DNA from: Bordetella parapertussis
Lineage (GTDB): Bacteria; Pseudomonadota; Gammaproteobacteria; Burkholderiales; Burkholderiaceae_C
DNA length: 5,050 bases
Assembly (NCBI GenBank): GCA_943328885.2
Contig: CALQBT020000233.1
Span: 1 to 5,050 of the forward strand
Direction: 5' to 3'
Part shown: in pieces, positions 1-5,050 of the stretch
Position numbering within the stretch: position 1 is the stretch's first letter
Layout of the letters: each line of letters starts with the position of its first letter
The notes under the pieces: model-generated
Databases searched by the model: none
What the model was told of the DNA's origin: nothing
Seen by the model: only the letters and a program-made list of their open reading frames with translations
Made by a program: the position numbers and the translations under genes

Positions 1-940
1 AGGCAGCGATCTCCTCGGGGTAATAGAACTCCACCATGTTGACCGTTTTTTGTGGCCCTTTGGGGTAGAGCGTCGAGACCACCAGCACATGCGGATACCA
101 CTCGACCATGATGTTCGGGTAGTAAGTCAGCCAGATCGCTCCCTGTTTGGGTGGCGCACCATTGCCCAGCGCCAGCACCGCTTCATGCCAGCGCTTGTAG
201 GCCGGTGAGCCCGCCTGGCGCAGCGAGTCGTTGATGCCCACGGTCTGCACCGAATGGTGGCGGCTGAACTCCCATTTCAGGTCGTCGCAGCTGACAAAGC
301 GGCCCAGTCCTGGGTGGAAAGGTCCGACGTGGTAATCCTCCAGGTAGACCTCGATGAAGGTTTTCCAGTTGTAGGCGCACTCGTGCAGGTGCACCTTGTC
401 GAGCACGTAGCCCGTGAAATCGAGATCAGCTCGCGGTCCGACATGGCCGAGCTCGGTCTCGATGTCACGACCGTTGTCCTCGAACACCATGCCGTTCCAG
501 GTTCTGGTGGGGTAGTTGTTGAGGTGCAGGCAGGGGTCGTGGTCGAACAGCGGCGCACCCAGCAGTTGGCCCTTCAGGTCGTAGGTCCAGCGGTGCAAGG
601 GGCAGACGATCTGGCCCGCAGCACCGCCGCGCACCTGGCCGCGTCCGCGCAGCATCAGCGCCTGGCGGTGCCGGCAGACATTGGAGACCAGCTCCACGCC
701 TTGCGCGGTTCGCACCAGCGCGCGGCCTTCGCCCTCCTGGGGCAGGGCGTAAAAATCGCCGACTTCGGGCACCGACAACTCGTGCCCCAGGTAGCGGGGC
801 CCGTGCTGAAAGATCAGCTCCATCTCGCGACGGAACAGTTCATCCGAAAAATAGGTGGTGACGGAGAGTTGCGAGCGGGCCGACACATCGTCCAGTTGTG
901 CGCGCGCAAGAGCTTCGAGACTGACGCTCAGGTTCGACAT
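1..940 (-). CDS. Rieske non-haem iron oxygenase, alpha subunit (C-terminus cut by window edge)
   Basis: This is the catalytic subunit of a Rieske oxygenase, a cytoplasmic enzyme that takes electrons from a reductase partner to hydroxylate or cleave an organic substrate. The gene reads from ATG at 940-938 without a stop to the left edge, giving 313 residues of an expected 350 or so. The Rieske [2Fe-2S] ligands are visible as C89-x-H91 and C113-x2-H116 (CPLHRW). The catalytic domain begins with NWK at 191-193, followed by EDYHVGPFHP at 201-210, where H204 and H209 should bind the mononuclear iron. The third ligand, an Asp, should lie just past the edge. E201 sits where naphthalene dioxygenase has the bridging Asp; CntA-type enzymes use Glu there. 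The start is supported by a GGGG at 5-8 bases and a GGAG further upstream. The gene is divergent from ispA-dxs, with no reductase gene in view. The substrate is unknown; 'aromatic ring-hydroxylating' is only the usual family label. Confidence 0.93.
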   Translation of the reverse strand, partial: MSNLSVSLEALARAQLDDVSARSQLSVTTYFSDELFRREMELIFQHGPRYLGHELSVPEVGDFYALPQEGEGRALVRTAQGVELVSNVCRHRQALMLRGRGQVRGGAAGQIVCPLHRWTYDLKGQLLGAPLFDHDPCLHLNNYPTRTWNGMVFEDNGRDIETELGHVGPRADLDFTGYVLDKVHLHECAYNWKTFIEVYLEDYHVGPFHPGLGRFVSCDDLKWEFSRHHSVQTVGINDSLRQAGSPAYKRWHEAVLALGNGAPPKQGAIWLTYYPNIMVEWYPHVLVVSTLYPKGPQKTVNMVEFYYPEEIAA

Positions 941-953
941 GATCCCCGGGATC
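941..953. repeat. 13-base palindrome touching the Rieske gene start codon
   Basis: GATCCC and GGGATC form perfect 6-base arms around one central C. The palindrome ends directly at the ATG (938-940) and, read on the minus strand, contains the GGGG that could serve as the ribosome binding site. It could be a protein-binding operator, or a small fold limiting ribosome access, but a one-base centre is too tight for a full RNA hairpin. Chance occurrence in GC-rich DNA cannot be excluded. Confidence 0.35.
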
Positions 954-968
954 TCCAGCAAGAATGTC

Positions 969-1002
969 AAAAACCCTCCCATCCGGTGGCCCTGCGGATG
1001 GG
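969..1002 (-). terminator. Terminator-like or attenuator hairpin in the Rieske gene leader
   Basis: CCCATCCG (978-985) and CGGATGGG (995-1002) form a perfect 8-bp stem with a 9-base loop. Read on the minus strand, the stem is followed by AGGG and then five T residues (complement of 969-973), about 30 bases before the Rieske start codon. This resembles an intrinsic terminator, although the 4-base gap between stem and T run and the short T run make it imperfect. Since it lies between the predicted minus-strand promoter and the start codon, it would act as a leader attenuator or UTR structure rather than an end-of-gene terminator. A 12-codon ORF (1005 to 967, minus) spans the hairpin. Confidence 0.35.
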
Positions 1003-1052
1003 CATGATCAACAATGGCAAAAGCGGTTCCAATGCGGCAACCGAAGACGGGA

Positions 1053-1083
1053 ATTGTAGACGGCCGCTGTCGTTGGTTCGCAA
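1053..1083 (-). promoter_or_regulatory. Candidate sigma-70 promoter for the Rieske gene
   Basis: On the minus strand a TACAAT hexamer (1058-1053, 5 of 6 to the -10 consensus) lies 19 bases after TTGCGA (1083-1078, 4 of 6 to the -35 consensus). The spacing is longer than ideal, so the -10 match is the stronger part. Transcription would start near 1046, giving a leader of about 105 bases that includes the hairpin at 978-1002. Confidence 0.35.
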
Positions 1084-1100
1084 CAGCTAACGGCTAAAAT
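1073..1100 (+). promoter_or_regulatory. Candidate sigma-70 promoter for ispA-dxs
   Basis: TAAAAT (1095-1100, 5 of 6 to the -10 consensus) is preceded after 16 bases by TTGGTT (1073-1078, 3 of 6 to the -35 consensus). A GCTAA direct repeat at a 7-base step (1086-1090, 1093-1097) runs into the -10. Transcription would start near 1107, leaving a 5' UTR of about 118 bases before ispA. Its -35 region touches the -35 of the candidate minus-strand promoter, so the two genes may compete for RNA polymerase or share a regulator. Confidence 0.4.
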
Positions 1101-1144
1101 ATGAGCCTTACAGGCTTTAACATCGCTTTTTACGCTTCAATCTC

Positions 1145-1228
1145 ATGACTTTTTGTGTCTTGTCCTCCACAGGTTTTGACTTGCCCGTGCGCTGCGACGC
1201 CTTGATCGAAGGCTGGCTTCAGGCATGA
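1145..1228 (+). CDS. 27-codon ORF overlapping the ispA start (possible leader peptide, doubtful)
   Basis: An ATG at 1145 opens a 27-codon frame whose TGA (1226-1228) overlaps the ispA ATG (1225-1227) as ATGA, the arrangement typical of translational coupling. The second half ([17 protein letters not shown]) looks protein-like, but I recognise no family and it does not resemble XseB. No Shine-Dalgarno sequence precedes 1145. It may be a coupling leader, a degenerate remnant of an upstream gene, or chance. The support is the ATGA overlap and the weak ribosome binding site of ispA itself. Confidence 0.15.
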   Translation: MTFCVLSSTGFDLPVRCDALIEGWLQA

Positions 1229-2112
1229 CGCGTGACGTTCTTGATCGCTGGATGCTTGATGCCTTGACGCGGGTCGAGCACAGCCTGTCGCTTTGGCTGC
1301 CTGCGTCCGCGCCGGCCGGGCTGGGCGAGACCATGCGATATGGCGTCCTCGGCGGTGGCAAGCGTTTGCGGCCTTTGCTGGTGCTCGCGGCCTGCGAGGC
1401 GGTCGACGGTCAGGCCGAGGCGGCGATGCGTGCTGCGGTGGCGGTCGAACTGATCCACGCTTATTCGCTGGTGCACGACGACCTGCCATGCATGGACAAC
1501 GATGTGTTGCGCCGCGGCAAACCCACCGTCCATGTGCGCTATGGTGAGGCCGGTGCGATGCTGGCCGGGGATGCGATGCAGGCGCTGGCTTTTGAAGTGC
1601 TGACGCCCGGCCAAGGTGTCGCGCCTGAACTGCAGGCCAGGCTCTGCGGCCTGCTGTCCCGCGCCGCCGGCCATGCCGGCATGGCTGGTGGCCAGGCGAT
1701 CGACTTGCTCAGCGCCGGCAAGCCCCTCGATGAGGCGACTCTGCGCGACATGCATCGCCGCAAAACCGGCGCGCTGCTGCAGGCCAGCGTCTTGATGGGC
1801 GCGGCCACTGGCGCTTGCAGCCCGGCAGCCTGGGCCGGGCTCGCCGACTTTGGTGCTGCGATTGGCCTGGCCTTCCAGGTCATCGACGACATCCTCGACG
1901 CCACGCAGGCGACCGAGAAGTTGGGCAAGACGGCGGGCAAGGATCAACAGTCCAACAAACCGACTTATGTCACCGTGCTCGGTCTGACCGAAGCCTGGCA
2001 CCAGGCACGTGAACTGCACCGCCAGGCGCTGGAAGCGCTCGATCGCAGTGGTCTTGCCGGCGCGCACCGCCTGCGCCAACTCGCCGACCGCTTGGTCGAG
2101 CGCGACAGCTGA
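1225..2112 (+). CDS. ispA: Farnesyl diphosphate synthase (polyprenyl synthetase family)
   Basis: IspA condenses DMAPP with two IPP units, via GPP, into C15 farnesyl diphosphate in the cytoplasm, feeding ubiquinone, undecaprenyl phosphate, hopanoid and carotenoid synthesis. The 295-residue product matches the family length (E. coli about 299). GGGKRLRP at 43-50 carries the IPP-binding Lys46 and Arg residues. The first Asp-rich motif is DDLPCMD at 85-91, the DDxxxxD form of bacterial type II FPP synthases, with Tyr80 five residues before it, in keeping with a C15 product limit. The second Asp-rich motif is DDILD at 221-225, followed by the Lys-rich KLGKTAGKD region at 232-240. GMAGGQAID at 152-160 is the usual helix before it. 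The ATG at 1225 gives a normal N-terminus (DRW...RVE...WLP); GAAGG lies 12 bases upstream, so the ribosome site is weak. Only 8 bases separate its stop from dxs. GGPP or GPP synthase activity is less likely but not excluded. Confidence 0.97.
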   Translation: MTRDVLDRWMLDALTRVEHSLSLWLPASAPAGLGETMRYGVLGGGKRLRPLLVLAACEAVDGQAEAAMRAAVAVELIHAYSLVHDDLPCMDNDVLRRGKPTVHVRYGEAGAMLAGDAMQALAFEVLTPGQGVAPELQARLCGLLSRAAGHAGMAGGQAIDLLSAGKPLDEATLRDMHRRKTGALLQASVLMGAATGACSPAAWAGLADFGAAIGLAFQVIDDILDATQATEKLGKTAGKDQQSNKPTYVTVLGLTEAWHQARELHRQALEALDRSGLAGAHRLRQLADRLVERDS

Positions 2113-2120
2113 GCACCCGC

Positions 2121-4034
2121 ATGCCCTTCACCTTGCTCGACACCATCAACGCCCCGGCTGACTTGCGCCGCTTGTCGCGCAGCGAGCTCGGCCGGCTGGC
2201 TGGCGAGTTGCGCAGCTTCGTGCTGAGCTCGGTGAGCAAGACCGGTGGCCATCTGTCGTCCAACCTGGGGACGGTGGAGCTGACAGTCGCGCTGCACTAT
2301 GTGTTCAACACGCCGCACGACCGCATCGTCTGGGATGTCGGCCACCAGACCTACCCGCACAAGATTCTCTCAGGCCGCCGCGAAGCGATGGCCACGCTCA
2401 AGCAGCAAGGCGGCATCAGCGGTTTTCCGCGTCGTGTCGAGAGCGAGTACGACAGCTTTGGCACCGGTCATTCATCGACCTCGATCTCGGCCGCACTCGG
2501 CATGGCCCATGCAGCCAAACTCAAGGGCGAGCGCCGTCGGGCGGTGGCGGTGATCGGCGACGGCGCACTGACTGGCGGCATGGCTTTCGAGGCCTTGAAC
2601 CACGGCGGTGCGGCCGAAGGCGCGGGTTTGGCCGACCTGCTGGTGATCCTCAACGACAACGACATGTCGATCAGCCCACCGGTGGGGGCACTCAACAAGC
2701 ACTTGGCGCGCTTGATCAGCGGGCGTTTCTACACCGCTGCGCGCGAAGGCGCCAAGAGCATGCTGAAAAACACGCCCTTGTACGAATTTGCACGGCGCTT
2801 CGAGGAGCACACCAAGGGCATGGTCGCGCCGAGCACGATCTTCGAGGAGCTTGGCTTCACCTATGTCGGTCCAATCGACGGTCACGACCTCGATGCGCTG
2901 ATCCCGACACTGGAGAACCTGCGCGATCGGTCCGGTCCCCAATTTCTGCATGTCATCACCAAGAAAGGCAACGGCTACAAGCTGGCCGAAGCCGACCCGG
3001 TCAACTACCACGGACCGAGCAAATTCGACCCCGCAGTGGGATTGCAAAAACCGGCGACCGCGGCCAAGACCAGCTTTACCCAAGTCTTCGGCCAATGGCT
3101 TTGCGACATGGCGGCGGCCGACGAGCGGCTGGTCGCGATCACGCCGGCGATGCGCGAGGGGTCGGGCTTGGTCGAGTTCGAGCAGCGCTACCCCAAGCGC
3201 TACTTCGATGTCGGCATTGCCGAGCAGCACGCCGTCACTTTTGCCGCCGGCCTGGCCTGCGAAGGTCTCAAGCCGGTGCTGGCGATCTACTCGACTTTTC
3301 TGCAGCGCGGCTACGATCAGTTGATCCACGATGTGGCGCTGCAGAAACTGCCGGTGGTGTTCGCGCTCGACCGTGCAGGTCTGGTTGGTGCCGATGGTGC
3401 GACCCATGCCGGGGCTTACGACATCGCCTACCTGCGTTGCATCCCCAACCTGAGCGTGCTTGCACCGTCGGACGAAGACGAATGCCGCAAGGCGCTGACC
3501 AGCGCTTTCCGCCAAGACCACCCGGTGGCGGTGCGCTACCCGCGCGGCGCAGGCAGGGGCCAAGCGATCGAGCCGGGGCTTGCCGAACTGCCTTGGGGCC
3601 GTGGCGAATTGCGGCGCCAATCGACACTGGCCATCGGTGGTGGTCGGCGCATCGCGATCCTGGCCTTCGGCACCTTGCTGCACCCGGCGCTGGCGGCCGC
3701 CGATGCGCTCGACGCCAGTGTGGCCAACATGCGCTTCGTCAAGCCGCTCGACGCCGCGCTGGTGATGGCGCTGGCGCGCAGCCACGATGCGCTGGTCACG
3801 GTCGAAGAGGGGTCGATCATGGGCGGTGCGGGCAGCGCGGTCGGCGAATGCCTGGCCGCTGCGGGCTTGAACCCGCCGCTGTTGCATCTGGGTTTGCCGG
3901 ACGAGTTCATCGAGCATGGCGACGCGGCCAAACTGCTGGCCGGCATCGGCCTGGATGCTGCCGGTATCGAGGCGGCAGTGCGCAGACGCTTTGGCAGCCA
4001 CCTCTCTTTGGTCAAACCCGCGGTCAACGAGTGA
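2121..4034 (+). CDS. dxs: 1-deoxy-D-xylulose-5-phosphate synthase
   Basis: Dxs is the thiamine-diphosphate enzyme that joins pyruvate and glyceraldehyde 3-phosphate to DXP with loss of CO2, the entry step of the MEP isoprenoid pathway and also a source for thiamine and pyridoxal. The 637-residue product has the family length. The N-terminal ThDP domain (about 1-300) shows H44 in [12 protein letters not shown] at 146-148 and NDN at 178-180, the metal/diphosphate motif. H297 matches E. coli H299. The pyrimidine-binding domain (about 315-480) holds the catalytic E368 in GIAEQH, plus Y390, R396, R418, D425 and H429, each two positions below its E. coli counterpart. The transketolase C-terminal domain covers about 505-625. 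No key residue is missing. The loop between GDG and NDN is 4 residues longer than in E. coli. The ATG at 2121 has only a weak GAG-type site, so coupling to ispA translation, 8 bases upstream, is likely. ispA-dxs is a classic proteobacterial pair. Confidence 0.99.
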   Translation: MPFTLLDTINAPADLRRLSRSELGRLAGELRSFVLSSVSKTGGHLSSNLGTVELTVALHYVFNTPHDRIVWDVGHQTYPHKILSGRREAMATLKQQGGISGFPRRVESEYDSFGTGHSSTSISAALGMAHAAKLKGERRRAVAVIGDGALTGGMAFEALNHGGAAEGAGLADLLVILNDNDMSISPPVGALNKHLARLISGRFYTAAREGAKSMLKNTPLYEFARRFEEHTKGMVAPSTIFEELGFTYVGPIDGHDLDALIPTLENLRDRSGPQFLHVITKKGNGYKLAEADPVNYHGPSKFDPAVGLQKPATAAKTSFTQVFGQWLCDMAAADERLVAITPAMREGSGLVEFEQRYPKRYFDVGIAEQHAVTFAAGLACEGLKPVLAIYSTFLQRGYDQLIHDVALQKLPVVFALDRAGLVGADGATHAGAYDIAYLRCIPNLSVLAPSDEDECRKALTSAFRQDHPVAVRYPRGAGRGQAIEPGLAELPWGRGELRRQSTLAIGGGRRIAILAFGTLLHPALAAADALDASVANMRFVKPLDAALVMALARSHDALVTVEEGSIMGGAGSAVGECLAAAGLNPPLLHLGLPDEFIEHGDAAKLLAGIGLDAAGIEAAVRRRFGSHLSLVKPAVNE

Positions 4035-4059
4035 GCGCTAGTCGGTCATTGCGGTGCTT

Positions 4060-4064
4060 GGAAG
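4060..4064 (+). promoter_or_regulatory. Ribosome binding site deciding the senA-like start
   Basis: GGAAG lies 7 bases before the ATG at 4072 and 13 before the ATG at 4078, favouring 4072. A GTG at 4054 is in frame but lies upstream of this site, and an in-frame TAG at 4039-4041 excludes any longer start. Confidence 0.55.
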
Positions 4065-4071
4065 CCTTGGC

Positions 4072-5050
4072 ATGAGCATGGGCAGCGGTTTGATCGACGC
4101 CGCGGTGCACGACGCCCAGGCCATGCGTCAGGCTGATGCAGGGTTGTTGTCGCTGGCGCTGATGGACGCACGCAACCGCACGCTGGGCTGGCTGGCGGCC
4201 TTCGAAGGCTTGCCGACTGGTCTGTCCTTCCAGGGCTTTGACCCGCCTTGGTGGTTGGCGGGACAGGCGGCTTGGTTCCAGGAGTTCTGGGTCGCCCGCC
4301 ATGTCCAGCGCGCGCGCGGTGAGGCGGCCGACCCGGTCGGGCTGCGTCTGGCGTCGGTCGAGCCCCGGGCCGATGCCTGGTTCAGCCCCGGCACCAGCAA
4401 CCGGGCGCAGCGCTGGCAGCAGATGCCGCTGTCGCTAGAGGAACTTCAGTCCTACCTGGCGGCGACGCTGGAGACCACGCTCGATTTGCTCGACAAGGCT
4501 GAATCAGGTGACCAGGGCCTGCACGTCTTTCGGCTGGCCCTGCTCCATGAGGACAGGCTAGGCGAGACCCTCGCCACGCTCGTGCAGGCGATGTCCATAA
4601 GCCCCGAACGGTGCATGAACCTGGTCGAACGCGGACTCTGGCCGAGTTTGCCGAGCCGCAGCCGGCGCGATCCGCTGTGCCTGCCGGGTCAGACCCTGAT
4701 GCTGGGTTCACCCCCGGGCGGCGGCGTTCCCGATGCCGAGAAATGGGCTCATGCGGTGCAGGTGCCTGAATTCGAGATCGATGCCCAAACTGTCAGCTGG
4801 GCCCAGTTCGTCGAATTTGTCGACGATGGCGGTTATGACGACAGACGCTGGTGGACCGAGGCCGGTTGGGCGGCGCTGGCCGCCGGTGCGAGGCGTGCGC
4901 CACGTTATGTCGAGCAGATGGCAGGTGGCGTGCTGGCACGTCGCCAGGGCCGACTCCAGCGTCTGCCACTGGCGCAGGCGCTGCTGCATGTCAGCGCCCA
5001 TGAGGCCGCGGCCTGGTGCAACTGGGCTGGCCGGCGCCTGCCGAGCGAGG
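4072..5050 (+). CDS. senA: SenA/EgtB-family protein (selenoneine synthase-like) with altered iron site, C-terminus beyond window
   Basis: SenA and EgtB are non-haem iron sulfoxide/selenoxide synthases that attach S or Se to hercynine; SenA uses selenoglucose on the way to selenoneine. The 326 visible residues show a DinB-like N-terminal domain (about 20-175: ALMDARNRTL at 29-38, WWLAGQAAWFQEFW at 60-73, LHEDRLGE at 158-165) and the start of a formylglycine-generating-enzyme-like domain (about 205 on: EKWAHAVQVPEFEIDAQ at 223-239, FVDDGGYDDRRWWT at 249-262, HEAAAWCNWAGRRLP at 310-324). The long EIDAQ...VEQM...LARR stretch is what I recall of SenA rather than EgtB. Oddly, of the three expected Fe-binding histidines only H159 remains: Q65 sits in the LGHxxWF position and L163 in the HxxxH position. 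Selenoneine synthesis is therefore doubtful. No stop or frameshift is visible. Rare codons (CTA, ATA, AGG) cluster in the middle. It lies 37 bases after dxs on the same strand and may be cotranscribed. senB and senC, if present, would lie downstream. Confidence 0.82.
   Translation, partial: MSMGSGLIDAAVHDAQAMRQADAGLLSLALMDARNRTLGWLAAFEGLPTGLSFQGFDPPWWLAGQAAWFQEFWVARHVQRARGEAADPVGLRLASVEPRADAWFSPGTSNRAQRWQQMPLSLEELQSYLAATLETTLDLLDKAESGDQGLHVFRLALLHEDRLGETLATLVQAMSISPERCMNLVERGLWPSLPSRSRRDPLCLPGQTLMLGSPPGGGVPDAEKWAHAVQVPEFEIDAQTVSWAQFVEFVDDGGYDDRRWWTEAGWAALAAGARRAPRYVEQMAGGVLARRQGRLQRLPLAQALLHVSAHEAAAWCNWAGRRLPSE

Larger units (their letters stand above)
941..1224. other. Divergent intergenic region between the Rieske gene and ispA
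   Basis: No protein-coding gene of normal size is visible in these 284 bases. The segment holds a candidate promoter for each flanking gene near 1053-1100, a perfect 8-bp hairpin at 978-1002, a 13-base palindrome at 941-953, and two very short ORFs (967-1005 minus, 1145-1228 plus). I looked in all three plus frames for xseB, the small subunit of exonuclease VII that often precedes ispA in proteobacteria, and found none. The stretch from about 1095 to 1185 is more AT-rich than the coding sequence around it, as expected for a promoter and 5' UTR. Confidence 0.8.

Noticed and set aside
254..1090. 278-codon plus-strand frame over the Rieske gene and into the intergenic region
   Set aside because: It is the complement of a gene with full Rieske and iron-binding motifs; its own translation matches no family and has no ribosome site.
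1101..1148. Short frame from ATG 1101 (about 15 codons)
   Set aside because: No ribosome site, and it begins inside or just before the predicted transcription start.
1176..1181. TTGACT resembling a -35 box close to ispA
   Set aside because: No acceptable -10 hexamer follows at 15-19 bases.
1670..1685. Perfect 16-base palindrome GCCATGCCGGCATGGC inside ispA
   Set aside because: It encodes the conserved HAGMAG segment of the family, so protein constraint plus GC bias explains it; there is no reason to think it is a site.
1219..2079. 286-codon frame antisense to ispA
   Set aside because: Shadow of ispA, which has both Asp-rich motifs in the other strand.
2472..4001. 509-codon open frame antisense to dxs
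   Set aside because: Long antisense frames are expected in GC-rich coding DNA. The translation is Arg/Gln/His-rich with no domain, while the plus strand carries an unmistakable complete Dxs.
4035..4071. Possible terminator between dxs and the senA-like gene
   Set aside because: The 37-base gap has no stem of useful length and no T run.
4708..5001. 97-codon minus-strand frame within the senA-like gene
   Set aside because: The plus-strand frame carries recognisable FGE-domain motifs through the same interval; the antisense product looks like nothing known.

Overview
The window is GC-rich and reads as Betaproteobacteria, most likely Burkholderiales (Comamonadaceae or the Rubrivivax/Leptothrix group). 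This rests on the protein sequences and on a divergent Rieske oxygenase next to ispA-dxs, a layout I recall from that order but could not check by search.

Layout. A Rieske non-haem iron oxygenase alpha-subunit gene lies on the minus strand (start at 940) and runs off the left edge, lacking only its C-terminus. A 284-base divergent intergenic region (941-1224) follows. It holds two plausible back-to-back promoters, a hairpin with a T run upstream of the oxygenase gene, and a palindrome touching the oxygenase start codon. On the plus strand, ispA (farnesyl diphosphate synthase, 1225-2112) and dxs (1-deoxy-D-xylulose-5-phosphate synthase, 2121-4034) are 8 bases apart and clearly form an operon. 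After 37 bases comes a gene of the EgtB/SenA family (4072 to the right edge, 326 codons visible), which most resembles selenoneine synthase SenA.

How the genes work together. Dxs makes DXP, the first intermediate of the MEP pathway, and IspA joins the resulting IPP and DMAPP into FPP for quinone tails, undecaprenyl carrier, hopanoids and carotenoids. The Rieske gene and the SenA-like gene have no evident biochemical link to this pathway.

Most interesting point. The SenA-like protein is uninterrupted over the visible part, but two of the three histidines expected to hold the catalytic iron appear replaced (Gln65 and Leu163), and several other family-conserved positions are changed. This suggests a diverged paralogue with a new role, a pseudoenzyme, or a gene in early decay. 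A second point is that xseB, which often precedes ispA, is absent; only a 27-codon ORF overlapping the ispA start lies there. No RNA genes, CRISPR arrays, mobile elements or convincing operon terminator were seen.
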